Origin: Cobetia amphilecti
Lineage (GTDB): Bacteria > Pseudomonadota > Gammaproteobacteria > Pseudomonadales > Halomonadaceae
Assembly: GCF_030010415.1 (NCBI RefSeq)
Contig: NZ_JASCSA010000011.1
Reading direction: 5' to 3' (one strand)
DNA length: 64,000 bases
The notes beneath the pieces are model-generated. The model was not told the origin of the DNA and searched no databases. It saw nothing but the letters and a program-made list of their open reading frames with translations. A program made the translations under genes and the position numbers. Positions 42,563 through 52,481 of the stretch are shown piece after piece; position 1 is the first letter of the stretch, and every line of letters starts with the position of its first letter.

Positions 42563-43693
42563 GTGGCCATCGCCGTCGTCGATCCCAGTCAGTATGAACA
42601 GCAGCTCGCCGAGAAGGCTGAGCAGACCCGCGCACGTTTCGCTGCCTTCGATGCGCCGGAACTCGAGGTATTTCCCTCGCCGCCCAGCCATTACCGCATG
42701 CGTTGCGAGTTCCGTATCTGGCACGAGGATGATGACCTCTATTACGCGATGTTCGAGGTCGAGTTCGACGACGAGGGCAACAAGAAGAAGACGGTCGTGC
42801 GCATGGACGACTTCCCGGTCGCCAGCCAGCGCATCAATGAATTGATGCCGCTGCTGCGTGAGCGCCTCAAGGCAAGCCCGGTGCTGCGCGAGCGTCTGTT
42901 CCAGTGCGAGTTCCTCACCACCCTGAGCGGCGAGGCACTGGTCACGCTGATCTACCATCGCAAGCTCGGCGAAGACTGGGAAGCCGAGGCACGTGCGCTG
43001 GAAGAAGAGCTCGATATCATGATCATCGGGCGTTCGCGCAAGCAGCATATCGTGCTGACGCGCGATCACGTCTTCGAGCGTCTCGAGGTCGATGGCCGCG
43101 AGTACGTCTATCAGCAGGTCGAGAACAGCTTCACCCAGCCCAATGCCGAGATCTGCCGCTCGATGCTCAGCTGGGCACGTGACGTGACCCATCCTGACAA
43201 GGCGCAGGCGGAAGGCCGTGAGCAGGGGGATCTGGTCGAGCTCTACTGCGGCAACGGCAACTTCACCATCGCGCTGGCCGAGAACTTCCGCCGCGTGCTG
43301 GCCACCGAGATCTCACGCACTTCCGTGGCCTCGGCGCAGGTCAACCTGGCGGCCAATAGCATCGACAATGCCCAGGTGGCGCGCATGTCGGCCGAGGACT
43401 TCTCGCTGGCGCTGGCGGGCGAGAAGGCGGGCCGTCGTGTCGCGGAGATGGACCTCGACAACCACGACTTCCGCACCGTGCTGGTCGATCCGCCGCGTGC
43501 CGGCCTCGATGCCGACAGCTGCGAGCAGACCGCGCGCTACGAGCGCATCGTCTATATCTCCTGCAACCCGCAGACGCTGATCGACAACCTTGAAGTGCTG
43601 TGTCGCACGCACCGTATCGAACGCTTCGCGCTGTTCGATCAGTTCCCGTATACCGATCACCTCGAATGCGGTGTTTATCTGGTTCGCAGATAA
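42563..43693 (+). CDS. trmA: tRNA (uracil-54-C5)-methyltransferase
   Basis: A 376-residue enzyme that forms ribothymidine 54 in the T-loop of tRNAs using S-adenosylmethionine. It aligns with E. coli TrmA throughout: YEQQLAEKAEQTR, PSHYRMRCEFRIWHEDDDLY, QVENSFTQPNAEI, ELYCGNGNFTIALAENF (SAM site), LVDPPRAGLD and the catalytic cysteine in YISCNPQTL, ending in FDQFPYTDHLECGVYL. A GTG at 42563 preceded by AGGAG gives the family N-terminus; an ATG at 42497 would add 22 residues not found in homologues. A strong terminator follows. Confidence 0.92.
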   Translation: MAIAVVDPSQYEQQLAEKAEQTRARFAAFDAPELEVFPSPPSHYRMRCEFRIWHEDDDLYYAMFEVEFDDEGNKKKTVVRMDDFPVASQRINELMPLLRERLKASPVLRERLFQCEFLTTLSGEALVTLIYHRKLGEDWEAEARALEEELDIMIIGRSRKQHIVLTRDHVFERLEVDGREYVYQQVENSFTQPNAEICRSMLSWARDVTHPDKAQAEGREQGDLVELYCGNGNFTIALAENFRRVLATEISRTSVASAQVNLAANSIDNAQVARMSAEDFSLALAGEKAGRRVAEMDLDNHDFRTVLVDPPRAGLDADSCEQTARYERIVYISCNPQTLIDNLEVLCRTHRIERFALFDQFPYTDHLECGVYLVRR

Positions 43694-44050
43694 GCGCATC
43701 TTCAAACTGACAGCCGATGTCACGCCTGCATGAGCCAGGCATCGCGCCAATCGTTTGAAAAACCAGAGCCCCGTCGTCATCTACCTGTCAGGTAGGGGAC
43801 GACGGGGCTTTTTTGCGCACATGACAGTCACTCGAATTAGACTTTCGTTTCATGCGCGGACCGCCAAGTCAATACCCGATGCACAGATGTAATGCTGCAT
43901 GACCAATATGGAACAGGCATGGGGCAGAGGCGCAGACTGCGCTAGTCTGTGATGCACTGCATGAGTCTGTGCTGCAACGCCTTTCTGGCCGGCGCAGACT
44001 CTCTATGACTATTTTCCCTGATACATCCATCAGGTCAGTCGAGGTGATTG
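43694..44050. other. trmA-gdh intergenic region
   Basis: No gene is seen in 357 bases apart from the trmA terminator. The part before the dehydrogenase contains GCGCAGACT/AGTCTGT repeats (around 43931-43967 and 43994-44003) of unknown meaning. No promoter could be fixed. Confidence 0.5.
43767..43815 (+). terminator. Rho-independent terminator of trmA
   Basis: A 12-bp perfect stem (AGCCCCGTCGTC with GACGACGGGGCT) encloses a second small stem (CTACC/GGTAG) and is followed by TTTTTT. Confidence 0.9.
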
Positions 44051-47000
44051 ATGCTACACGTGGCGACGGACGGCAAGCAGGAATTTCTTGCGCAGCTCGA
44101 AGAGCAGCTGGACAAGCGACTTCCCAAGGACAAGGTGGACGTGATCGCGGCGTTTGCGCGCGACTATCACGCAACGGCCTCCTTCGAGGACATGGCCGAG
44201 CGCAAGCTGGATGACCTCTACGGTTCCACCCTGGCCGTATGGCACTTCCTGCAGAGCCTCGAGGCTCCCAAGGTGCGTGCCTACAACCCGGACTTCGAGA
44301 AGCATGGTTGGCAGTCGACGCACACCATCATCGAAGTGCTGCACCCGGACATGCCGTTCCTGGTCGATTCCGTGCGTATCGAGCTCAACCGTCGTGGCAT
44401 CACCGTTCACGCCATCCACAACGCCGTGCTGGCCGTTGCACGTGATGACGCCGGTCAGCTGGAGCGCGTGACGGCACCGCGTGCCGAGAACGCCCCGCAG
44501 CATCGCGAGTCGCTGATCTACATCGAGGTCGATCGTCACAACGACGCCGAGACACTGGAAGACCTCGAGACCAGCCTGCGTGAAGTGCTGGCCGAAGTGC
44601 GCGTTGCCGTCGCTGACTTCGACGCCATGCGCAGCCAGGGCGCCCAGGCGCTGCAGGAGCTGCGTGACAACCGTCCGCCGACCGTCTCCGAGGCTGACCA
44701 TCAGGAAGCCTGCGACTTCATGCAGTGGATGGGCAACGACCACTTCACCTTCCTGGGCTATGACGAGTACACCGTCGACGAGCAGGAAGACGGCACCCGT
44801 GTGCTGAACAAGGTCGAAGGTTCCGAGCTGGGCGTGCTCAAGCTGGACCTCGAGCGCTATCACGAGCAGTCCCGTCACCAGCAGAGCGTCAACAGCGATC
44901 AGTACGTGCTGATTCCGGAACTGCTGTCCTTCGCCAAGAGCGCCTTCCACGCCCGCGTGCACCGTCCGGCCTACCCGGACTACATCACCGTCGAGCGCTT
45001 CGATGAAGAAGGCCGCGTGATCGGCGAGCGCCGCTTCCTGGGGCTCTACACCTCCACGGTGTACAACCAGAGCCCGCGCAACGTGCCGATTCTGCGTCGC
45101 AAGGTGCAGGACGTCATGGAAGCCGCCGGCGTCAACCCGAAGGGCCACAACGGCAAGCACCTGCTGCAGATTCTGGAAGTCTATCCGCGCGATGACCTCT
45201 TCCAGATCTCCACGGACGAGCTGACCCGTACCGCCACCAGCATCCTCAACATCCGTGAGCGTCGTCGCGTGCGTCTGATCGTGCGTGAAGACCGCTTCGG
45301 CAAGTTCTTCTCGGTACTGGTGTTCGTGCCGCGCGACGTCTATTCCACCGACCTGCGTGTACGCATCCAGAATCTGCTGTGTGAAGAGCTGAACGCCACC
45401 TTCGGTGACTTCACGCCGTATCTGTCCGAGTCCGTGCTGACACGTATCCAGTTCATCCTGCGCTTCAAGGGCGATGAGCCGGGCCAGTACGACATGCGCG
45501 CGCTGGAGAACAAGATCGCTCAGCTGGCTCGCAGCTGGCGTGACGAGCTGCACGCCGCCATGGTCGAAGGCTTCGGTGAAGAGCAGGCCAACGAGCTGAT
45601 GACTCGCTACCGTGATGCCTTCCCGGGCAGCTACCGTGACGACTTCTCGCCGCGCACCGCCGTCTATGACGTGGGCCATCTGCGTGCGTTGGACGAAGGC
45701 CAGGCCGTTGGCCTGAGCACCTATCGTCTGGTCGAGGACGACAACTCCGGCGTCAACCTGAAGCTGTTCCACAAGCATCAGCCGATTCCGCTTTCCGACG
45801 TGCTGCCGGTGCTGGAAAACCTCGGTCTGCGTGTCATCGGTGAACGTCCCTACGAGATCACCCGCACCGATTCCTCCTGCTGGGTGCACGATTTCGATCT
45901 CGAGCATCACGGCAAGGGCGCGGTCGAGCTCTCCGAAGTGCGCGAGAGCTTCATCGAAGCCTTCAAGAAGATCTGGTCCGGCGAAGCCGAATCCGATGCC
46001 TTCAACCGCCTGATCATCGGCTCTGGCCTGGACTGGCGTGAAGTGGCGATGCTGCGTGCCTACGCGCGTTACCTCAAGCAGATCCGCTTCGGTCTCTCCC
46101 AGGCCTACATCGCCAATGCGCTGGGCAGCCATCCGGACATCACCCGCGAGCTGGTGCAGCTGTTCAACCTGCGCTTCGACCCGCAGGGTCAGGGTGGCGA
46201 GGATGACGTCAACGCCTGCCGCGAGCGCATCAATGGCCTGCTCGACCAGGTCTCCAGCCTGAACGACGACCGTCTGCTGCGTCGCTACGTCGACCTGATG
46301 ATGGCCACGCTGCGCACCAACTTCTTCCAGCCGGCGGAAGATGGCCAGGCCAAGGACTACATCAGCTTCAAGCTCGACACGCGCAGCATTCCTGACGTGC
46401 CGAAGCCGCGCCCGATGTTCGAGATCTTCGTCTACTCGCCGCGCGTCGAAGGTGTTCACCTGCGTGGCGGCAAGGTCGCCCGTGGTGGTCTGCGCTGGTC
46501 CGACCGTCATGAAGATTTCCGCACCGAGGTGCTGGGTCTGGTCAAGGCACAGCAGGTCAAGAACGCGGTCATCGTGCCGGTCGGCGCCAAGGGCGGTTTC
46601 GTCTGCAAGCGCATGCCGGAAACCACCGACCGCGACGTGATCCAGAAGGAAGGTATCGCCTGCTACCAGATCTTCATCCGCGCACTGCTCGACATCACCG
46701 ACAACCTGTCCGGTGGTGACGTGGTGGCCCCGACGGCCGTGGTGCGTTACGACGAAGACGACCCCTACATGGTCGTCGCGGCCGACAAGGGCACCGCGAC
46801 CTTCTCCGACATCGCCAACGCCATCTCCAACGAGTACGGCTTCTGGCTGGGCGATGCCTTCGCCTCCGGTGGCGCCAACGGTTACGACCACAAGGGCATG
46901 GGCATCACCGCCAAGGGCGCCTGGGTCAGCGTGCAGCGTCACTTCCGCGAGATGGGCATCAACATCCAGGAAGACGAGTTCAGTGTGGTCGGTATCGGTG

Positions 47001-48889
47001 ACATGGCCGGTGACGTCTTCGGCAACGGCATGCTGCTGTCCGAGAAGATCCGCCTGGTCGGTGCCTTCAACCACCGCAACATCTTCGTCGATCCGAACCC
47101 GGACACCGCGAAGAGCTTCGCCGAGCGCGAGCGTCTGTTCCGTCTGCCGCGTTCCAGCTGGGACGACTACGACAAGAGCCTGATCAGCGAAGGCGGCGGT
47201 CTGTTCTCGCGTGATGCCAAGACCATCGCCATCAGCCCGCAGATGAAGGAAGTCTTCGACATCAGTGCCGACCATCTGGCGCCCAACGAGCTGATCAACG
47301 CGATGCTCAAGGCGCAGGTCGACCTGATCTGGAACGGCGGTATCGGAACCTACGTCAAGGCGTCCAGCGAGTCCCACGCCGATGTCGGCGACAAGGCCAA
47401 CGATGGCCTGCGTATCGACGGCCGTGAGCTGCGCTGCAAGGTGGTGGGCGAAGGCGGCAATCTGGGTCTGACCCAGCGTGGTCGCATGGAAGCCGCGGCC
47501 CAGCAAGGCGTGCGCGTCAACACCGACTTCATCGACAATGCCGGTGGCGTGAACTGCTCGGATCACGAGGTCAACATCAAGATCCTGCTGGACGACATCG
47601 TCGCCCGCGGTGACCTGACCGACAAGCAGCGCAACCAGCAGCTGGCCGAGATGACCGACGAAGTCGGCGAGCTGGTGATCAAGGACAACTATCGCCAGAC
47701 CCAGGCACTGTCGCTCTCCGAGCAGCAGTCCAAGGAAGGCATGGGCGTCTTCCGTCGCTTCATCAATGAGCTGGAAGCGGCCGGCACCCTGGACCGTGAA
47801 CTCGAGTTCCTGCCGTCCGATGAAGCGCTGATCGAGCGTTCCAACGCCGGTGAAGCCCTGACCCTGCCGGAACTGTCCGTGCTGGTCTCCTACGCCAAGA
47901 GCGACCTCAAGACCAGCTTGATCGCCTCTGACGTGCCGGACGACAGCTACGTGCAGCAGCACCTCGAACGCGCCTTCCCGCGCGTGCTGATGGAGCGCTT
48001 CCCCCAAGAGATGTACCAGCACCGTCTGAAGCGTGAAATCGCCGCGACCCAGATCGCCAATGACCTGGTCGACCACATGGGCATCGCCTTCGTGCGTCGC
48101 CTGGAAGACACCACTGGTGCCGACAAGGCGGAAATCGCGCGTGCCTACATCGTGGCGCGTGACAGCTTCAATCTGGAAGCGCTGTGGACCCAGATCGAGG
48201 CCCTCGATCACCAGGTGCCGGCAGAACTGCAGTACCGCATGATGGGCGATCTGATGCGCCTGATGCGTCGTGCCACTCGCTGGTTCCTGCGTCAGCGCAG
48301 CTCCATGAGCGTCAAGGAATGCATCAGCCACTTCGCCCCGCGTCTGGCCCAGCTCTCCGAAAGCATCGGTGAGCGTCTCAAGGGCGAAGCCCGCGAGAAC
48401 TGGGAAGCGCGTCGCGACAGCTATGTCGAGGCAGGCGTGCCGGAGGCCCTGGCCAGCACCATCGCCGCGACCTCAAGCCTCTATGCAGGGCTTGGCATCA
48501 TCGAGGCGGCCAAGGCGACCGGCGAGAAGATCAATCGCGTGGCAGAAGCCTTCTACGGCATTGGCCATCGTCTGGAGCTGCCGTGGGTCGGTGACAAGAT
48601 CAACGGCCTTGAGGTGCAGGACAGCTGGCAGGCGCAGGCACGTGAAAGCTTCCGCGATGATCTCGATCGTCAGCAGCTGGCACTGACCGTCAGCGTGCTC
48701 AAGCAGGACAATGCACCGCGCGAGATCGATGAGCGTGTCGACAGCTGGATGGCCAGCCACGAGACTCTGGTCAGCCGCTGGTGCTCACTGCTCGGCGAGA
48801 TGAAGGGCGGTGCTCAGCTGAGCTTCCCGCTGTTCGCGGTCGCCCTGCGCGAGCTGGTCGATCTGGCCGAGTCCAAGCGCGAAGCCTGA
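44051..48889 (+). CDS. gdhB: Large NAD-specific glutamate dehydrogenase
   Basis: A 1612-residue enzyme of the bacterial GDH-180 class that oxidatively deaminates glutamate to 2-oxoglutarate with NAD. An N-terminal region of about 700 residues holds ACT-like regulatory domains. The catalytic domain contains GGKVARGGLRWSDRHEDFRT, VIVPVGAKGGFVCK (catalytic Lys) and the dinucleotide-binding region VVGIGDMAGDVFGNGMLLS. The C-terminal helical domain is about 500 residues. Size and order match Pseudomonas and Halomonas enzymes. ATG 44051 has GAGG upstream; a TTG directly before it is also in frame. It stands alone with its own terminator. Confidence 0.95.
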   Translation: MLHVATDGKQEFLAQLEEQLDKRLPKDKVDVIAAFARDYHATASFEDMAERKLDDLYGSTLAVWHFLQSLEAPKVRAYNPDFEKHGWQSTHTIIEVLHPDMPFLVDSVRIELNRRGITVHAIHNAVLAVARDDAGQLERVTAPRAENAPQHRESLIYIEVDRHNDAETLEDLETSLREVLAEVRVAVADFDAMRSQGAQALQELRDNRPPTVSEADHQEACDFMQWMGNDHFTFLGYDEYTVDEQEDGTRVLNKVEGSELGVLKLDLERYHEQSRHQQSVNSDQYVLIPELLSFAKSAFHARVHRPAYPDYITVERFDEEGRVIGERRFLGLYTSTVYNQSPRNVPILRRKVQDVMEAAGVNPKGHNGKHLLQILEVYPRDDLFQISTDELTRTATSILNIRERRRVRLIVREDRFGKFFSVLVFVPRDVYSTDLRVRIQNLLCEELNATFGDFTPYLSESVLTRIQFILRFKGDEPGQYDMRALENKIAQLARSWRDELHAAMVEGFGEEQANELMTRYRDAFPGSYRDDFSPRTAVYDVGHLRALDEGQAVGLSTYRLVEDDNSGVNLKLFHKHQPIPLSDVLPVLENLGLRVIGERPYEITRTDSSCWVHDFDLEHHGKGAVELSEVRESFIEAFKKIWSGEAESDAFNRLIIGSGLDWREVAMLRAYARYLKQIRFGLSQAYIANALGSHPDITRELVQLFNLRFDPQGQGGEDDVNACRERINGLLDQVSSLNDDRLLRRYVDLMMATLRTNFFQPAEDGQAKDYISFKLDTRSIPDVPKPRPMFEIFVYSPRVEGVHLRGGKVARGGLRWSDRHEDFRTEVLGLVKAQQVKNAVIVPVGAKGGFVCKRMPETTDRDVIQKEGIACYQIFIRALLDITDNLSGGDVVAPTAVVRYDEDDPYMVVAADKGTATFSDIANAISNEYGFWLGDAFASGGANGYDHKGMGITAKGAWVSVQRHFREMGINIQEDEFSVVGIGDMAGDVFGNGMLLSEKIRLVGAFNHRNIFVDPNPDTAKSFAERERLFRLPRSSWDDYDKSLISEGGGLFSRDAKTIAISPQMKEVFDISADHLAPNELINAMLKAQVDLIWNGGIGTYVKASSESHADVGDKANDGLRIDGRELRCKVVGEGGNLGLTQRGRMEAAAQQGVRVNTDFIDNAGGVNCSDHEVNIKILLDDIVARGDLTDKQRNQQLAEMTDEVGELVIKDNYRQTQALSLSEQQSKEGMGVFRRFINELEAAGTLDRELEFLPSDEALIERSNAGEALTLPELSVLVSYAKSDLKTSLIASDVPDDSYVQQHLERAFPRVLMERFPQEMYQHRLKREIAATQIANDLVDHMGIAFVRRLEDTTGADKAEIARAYIVARDSFNLEALWTQIEALDHQVPAELQYRMMGDLMRLMRRATRWFLRQRSSMSVKECISHFAPRLAQLSESIGERLKGEARENWEARRDSYVEAGVPEALASTIAATSSLYAGLGIIEAAKATGEKINRVAEAFYGIGHRLELPWVGDKINGLEVQDSWQAQARESFRDDLDRQQLALTVSVLKQDNAPREIDERVDSWMASHETLVSRWCSLLGEMKGGAQLSFPLFAVALRELVDLAESKREA

Positions 48890-49227
48890 TGCTTTCGGCC
48901 TCGGTTGCAGCAAGAGGCTGACGCAAGTGGCGAGCATCTGATGACTCGCTGATAGAAGCCCTCACCATTGGTGAGGGCTTTTTCATGTCGGGAATGAATA
49001 AAAAAGTGATAGCTGAAGCCTGCGGTAAGGTAACTGTCGTCAGCTGTCTGGTATGCTGAATGGCGACCAGTGCAGAGACTGATACAGGCCCTGATGGTTG
49101 CATCCTTTTCTGCAGACCCTGTTTTCAGTCCTTGATTTTCAGACCCTCATTTCAAGTCTCGGAGTCGCTGCGGCGCTCGCTGGAGGCTTCTGTTTTCAAA
49201 GCATCAGTACAACAAGGCAGAGACACC
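48890..49227. other. gdh to secreted-protein intergenic region
   Basis: No gene is seen in these 338 bases. The dehydrogenase terminator (48957-48983) occupies the first part. The remainder should hold the promoter of the secreted protein gene, but no box pair is clear. Confidence 0.5.
48957..48983 (+). terminator. Rho-independent terminator of the glutamate dehydrogenase gene
   Basis: A 10-bp perfect stem (AGCCCTCACC with GGTGAGGGCT), a 3-nt loop and TTTTT. Confidence 0.9.
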
Positions 49228-50373
49228 ATGTCACATCGTGCATTACCCCTCGCCTGCGCCCTCGCGCTCGGCCTGTCCACTCTGGCCTCCCAGGCCGTGC
49301 TGGCCGATGGCAGCCCCGCTCAGCAGCGTGCAGAAGAAGCGGCAGGCAAGCTGGACATCTCCAAGTTCCTCAAGCCGCGCAGTGATGCCCACAGCCAGAA
49401 CTTCCTGTTCGGCGGCACCAGCGTGCACCAGTTCACCATCAAGGAAGCCGGACGCTACGAAATCGATGGCGTCGCCAGTTTCGATGTGACCGACCCCTAC
49501 ACCATGAAAGCCACGCTCGAGAGTGAGCAGGGCGAGGTCGTGGCCACTGCAGAAGGTGACAGGGCCTCCGATGGCTTGAACATGAATACCGAGCTTGAGC
49601 CGGGCGTCTACAAGCTGCGTGTGCGCGCCGACAAGCTGGGGGCTGGCAAGTCGGGCGGCAACACCTATGAAATCAACGTCGCAGGCCTGAGCGAGAGTGG
49701 CGAGAAGCTGTCTGCCGAGGAAAGCGGCATCGAGACCGGCAACGGCCTGGTCTTCCTCGACACCGATGGCGATGGCCGTCGTACCGCCTTCGTCGATGCC
49801 AACGATGAAGTCGCGACCATCAAGCCGGCCACCGTTGCCGCCGCCGAACAGGCTGCCCGCGAGAAGAAGGCTGCCGAGACGGGCAATGCGGCAGCTGAAG
49901 GCGCTTCCGCCACAGGCGCTGCCGCCGCTACGACTTCGGCAGCCGCGACTGCTGCAGCCGAGACGTCTGCCGCTGCTGCCACGACCGCTGCTGCCACGGG
50001 CAGTGCAGCCGTGACGGAAACCGAGGCCGAAGCGGAGCCGGATCGTCGTTTCGACGAGATCGTCACCGATGTGCGCATTCTCGAGAAGGGCGAGGTCATG
50101 ACCTTCGACGTCGCGGACCGCGGCACCGTGACCATCGACAGCGAGACCTTCCCGGGCAGCGAAGGCACCTACAAGCTGCAGATGCGCCTGCTGGACGAGA
50201 GTGGCAACACCGTCGCCAGCGACAAGGGCGAAGGCTTCCAGGGCGACTTCCACCTCAAGACCGTGCTGGAACCGGGGCGTTACACCGTCTGGGTCAGCGG
50301 TCAGAAGTTCGGCTCCTCCATGCAGGGCGTCAATAACTACACTGTGCGCGTGCAGCAGCTCGACGTGAAATGA
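49228..50373 (+). CDS. Secreted two-domain beta-sandwich protein with Ca-loop-like motif
   Basis: A 381-residue protein. A signal peptide (about 1-26, ALALGLSTLASQAVLA) precedes two similar beta-rich domains at about 50-150 (NFLFGGTSVHQFTIKEAGRY; ELEPGVYKLRVRAD) and 275-381 (EKGEVMTFDVADRG; VLEPGRYTVWVSGQKFGSS). They resemble pre-peptidase C-terminal (PPC-like) domains, each with an LEPG-YxxxV edge. Between them lies FLDTDGDGRRTAFVDAND (about 176-193), an EF-hand-like acidic loop, then an Ala/Thr-rich linker of about 60 residues. It has no catalytic motif. Function is unknown; polymer or surface binding is a guess. The ATG has AAGG about 11 bases upstream. Confidence 0.72.
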   Translation: MSHRALPLACALALGLSTLASQAVLADGSPAQQRAEEAAGKLDISKFLKPRSDAHSQNFLFGGTSVHQFTIKEAGRYEIDGVASFDVTDPYTMKATLESEQGEVVATAEGDRASDGLNMNTELEPGVYKLRVRADKLGAGKSGGNTYEINVAGLSESGEKLSAEESGIETGNGLVFLDTDGDGRRTAFVDANDEVATIKPATVAAAEQAAREKKAAETGNAAAEGASATGAAAATTSAAATAAAETSAAAATTAAATGSAAVTETEAEAEPDRRFDEIVTDVRILEKGEVMTFDVADRGTVTIDSETFPGSEGTYKLQMRLLDESGNTVASDKGEGFQGDFHLKTVLEPGRYTVWVSGQKFGSSMQGVNNYTVRVQQLDVK

Positions 50374-50412
50374 TCTGCAGGGCATGACCCCGACATAGTC
50401 GGGCGTGACACA

Positions 50413-50440
50413 AGGGCGGCCCAGCGGGTCGCCCTTTTTT
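50413..50440 (+). terminator. Terminator after the secreted-protein gene
   Basis: A 9-bp stem with one G-T pair (AGGGCGGCC with GGTCGCCCT) is followed by six T. Confidence 0.85.
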
Positions 50441-50543
50441 GTTGCCCTGAGCATGAGCAATGGTGCCGGCCTTGGCGTGAGCGATTTTATCGACAGCAGC
50501 GCGAGCGTGCCGGCGCGCAGTGTCTGTCCCCGCGGGCTTCGGG

Positions 50544-50549
50544 TATACT
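50544..50549 (+). promoter_or_regulatory. Probable -10 box of the pyrD promoter
   Basis: TATACT lies 55 bases upstream of the pyrD ATG and is followed by a G/C-rich stretch. The -35 region (TGTCTG at 17 bp) is poor, so the call rests on the -10 element. Confidence 0.4.
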
Positions 50550-50604
50550 TCGCGCCCAGCTATGCTGTCGTCACGACCCTGCCGCCCGCTGTCTGGAGAT
50601 CATC

Positions 50605-51648
50605 ATGTACTCGTTTGCTCGCTCGCTTCTCTTCAAGCTCGACCCGGAAACAGCTCATGGTGTGACGCTGAGTGCGCTGGACATGGCACATCGCCTCGGC
50701 ATGGCGCGCGGTCTGGGCGGTGAAGCGCCGCGTGATCCGGTCTCGCTGATGGGGCTCGAATTCCCCAATCGCGTTGGCCTGGCGGCAGGTCTCGACAAGA
50801 ATGCCGATCACCTCGATGCGCTTGCCGCTCTGGGCTTCGGCTTCGTGGAGGTCGGCACGGTGACGCCGAAAGGGCAGGACGGCAATCCGAAGCCGCGTCT
50901 GTTCCGGCTGCCGGAGCATCAGGCGATCATCAACCGCATGGGCTTCAACAATGCCGGGGTCGAGCATCTGGTCGCGAAGGTCAAGGCCAGCCAGGCGCGT
51001 GCTGCCTTTGGTGTCGTGCTGGGGATCAACATCGGCAAGAACCTGACCACGGCGGTGGATGATGCATTGAGCGACTATCTGGTCTGCCTCGATGCCGTGC
51101 ATGCGCATGCCGACTACATCACCGCCAATATCTCGTCGCCCAATACCCCGGGGCTGCGCAATCTTCAGTTCGGTGATCATCTCAGCCAGCTGCTGGCCGG
51201 GCTTCGCCAACGTTGCGATCAGCTCGATGCCGAGCGCGGCAGGAAGGTACCGCTGGTGATCAAGATCGCGCCCGACATGGACAGCGAGGAAATCCTGTTC
51301 GTGGCGCGGGCGTTGGCGGACAACGGCATCGATGGCGTCATCGCCACCAACACCACCATCGAGCGTACGGCGGTCGCGGGTAGCCCGCATGCGCAGGAGG
51401 CGGGCGGACTTTCCGGCGCCCCGGTGCGTGAATCGTCGACGCGGGTGATTCGTGGCCTGCGTGAAGCGCTGCCGAACATGCCGATCATCGGTGTGGGCGG
51501 TATCACCGATGGCGAGAGTGCGCGTGAGAAGATCGCCGCGGGGGCGGATCTGGTGCAGCTGTATTCCGGGCTGATCTACCGCGGCCCGGCATTGATCGGT
51601 GAGTGCGCGCGCGCACTGGAGAAGGCCGATACCCTGATCAAGGTGTGA
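50605..51648 (+). CDS. pyrD: Dihydroorotate dehydrogenase (quinone), class 2
   Basis: A 347-residue membrane-associated flavoprotein that oxidises dihydroorotate to orotate and passes electrons to quinone, in pyrimidine synthesis. An N-terminal amphipathic helix (YSFARSLLFKLDPETAHGVT) is typical of class 2. FMN-site and catalytic motifs are GLAAGLDKNADHLDAL, EVGTVTPKGQ, NISSPNTPGLRNLQ (catalytic Ser) and GVGGITDGESAREKIAAGAD. The ATG has GGAG upstream. A -10-like TATACT lies 55 bases before it. Confidence 0.95.
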   Translation: MYSFARSLLFKLDPETAHGVTLSALDMAHRLGMARGLGGEAPRDPVSLMGLEFPNRVGLAAGLDKNADHLDALAALGFGFVEVGTVTPKGQDGNPKPRLFRLPEHQAIINRMGFNNAGVEHLVAKVKASQARAAFGVVLGINIGKNLTTAVDDALSDYLVCLDAVHAHADYITANISSPNTPGLRNLQFGDHLSQLLAGLRQRCDQLDAERGRKVPLVIKIAPDMDSEEILFVARALADNGIDGVIATNTTIERTAVAGSPHAQEAGGLSGAPVRESSTRVIRGLREALPNMPIIGVGGITDGESAREKIAAGADLVQLYSGLIYRGPALIGECARALEKADTLIKV

Positions 51649-52481
51649 TCCGGCCTGGGCTCCGTCGCAGCGTGATGCTGGCATCCTTCGCTCACGGCGC
51701 TTCAAGAGAGGCGCGAGTGGGGAAGGGCAGACACAGAAAAGCCGCCTTCTGACATCAGAAGGCGGCCTCGGTACCGGCGTGAATGATGATATGACAACGG
51801 CAGGGAAGTGATGCGTGATCTGCCGTTGTCGTGTTGGCTGCCATGTCCAGCCAGCGTGCACGATGCGAAGCGCTTTTGCCGTCAGAAACGGCGGTTGGGG
51901 GTTGGCCCCTTGAGCTCATCGGGTGCGTGGATGGTTGAAGCAGGCCTGGAAAGAACCTGCTGATGCAGTCAAGGTGAGCGTTTGCCCGTGTCGTGCTCCG
52001 CGCTGGACCGTCGTCCGCGCAGGCCGTCGCCTGCTGCGCCTCCTCTTCTGGAGCCATACCACGATTGAAACGACACGAGCGCCAACATCTCGGCCTTTCA
52101 GGAAGTGAAGCGAGTCGGCCCCATTGCCTACTGCGTCTCTTGCCTGTCAGTGCCGCGCGTCATCAAGATAGAAATAAGGCGTTACCTCCCTGGTGATTTG
52201 ACGTGTCGCTGGGCGACTTCCGTGGGATTTTCCGGGTGATGTCGCTAAACCGACTCACCGTGAACACCTCGAGTCCTCTCTGTACGTGCCAGCCGACCCT
52301 GTAACTTGTCAGGAGCCGGTGGCGTGATGCCGGAGAATCCGCTTGGGCAGCGCATCAGGCTGCGTCGGCGGGGTGAAAGGCGCCAGGCGCCGTATTGCCA
52401 GTGTCATTCCGTGACGTGCCGCTTTCCTGAAATGGGATGACCTCCTGGTCGCGGATGATGAACCTTGGCGTCATGCGGTGC
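51649..52481. other. 833-bp region between pyrD and rmf
   Basis: No convincing gene is seen; short open frames lack family features. It contains a 12-bp stem hairpin (51741-51766), a second hairpin with perfect 11-bp arms and a 16-nt loop (GACAACGGCAG at 51793-51803 with CTGCCGTTGTC at 51820-51830) and a small one (GCCGT-CAGAA-ACGGC, 51878-51892). A small RNA is possible. On the minus strand this is the 3' side of rmf. Confidence 0.5.
51737..51766. terminator. Hairpin after pyrD
   Basis: GCCGCCTTCTGA pairs with TCAGAAGGCGGC. The T-run is on the minus strand (complement of 51737-51740), so it may stop transcription coming from the rmf side as well as, less typically, pyrD. Confidence 0.6.

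Noticed and set aside
44054..48331. A 1425-codon open frame antisense to the glutamate dehydrogenase gene
   Set aside because: It is the shadow of strong G/C third-position bias in the sense gene. The composition is unlike a real protein and no family motif is visible.
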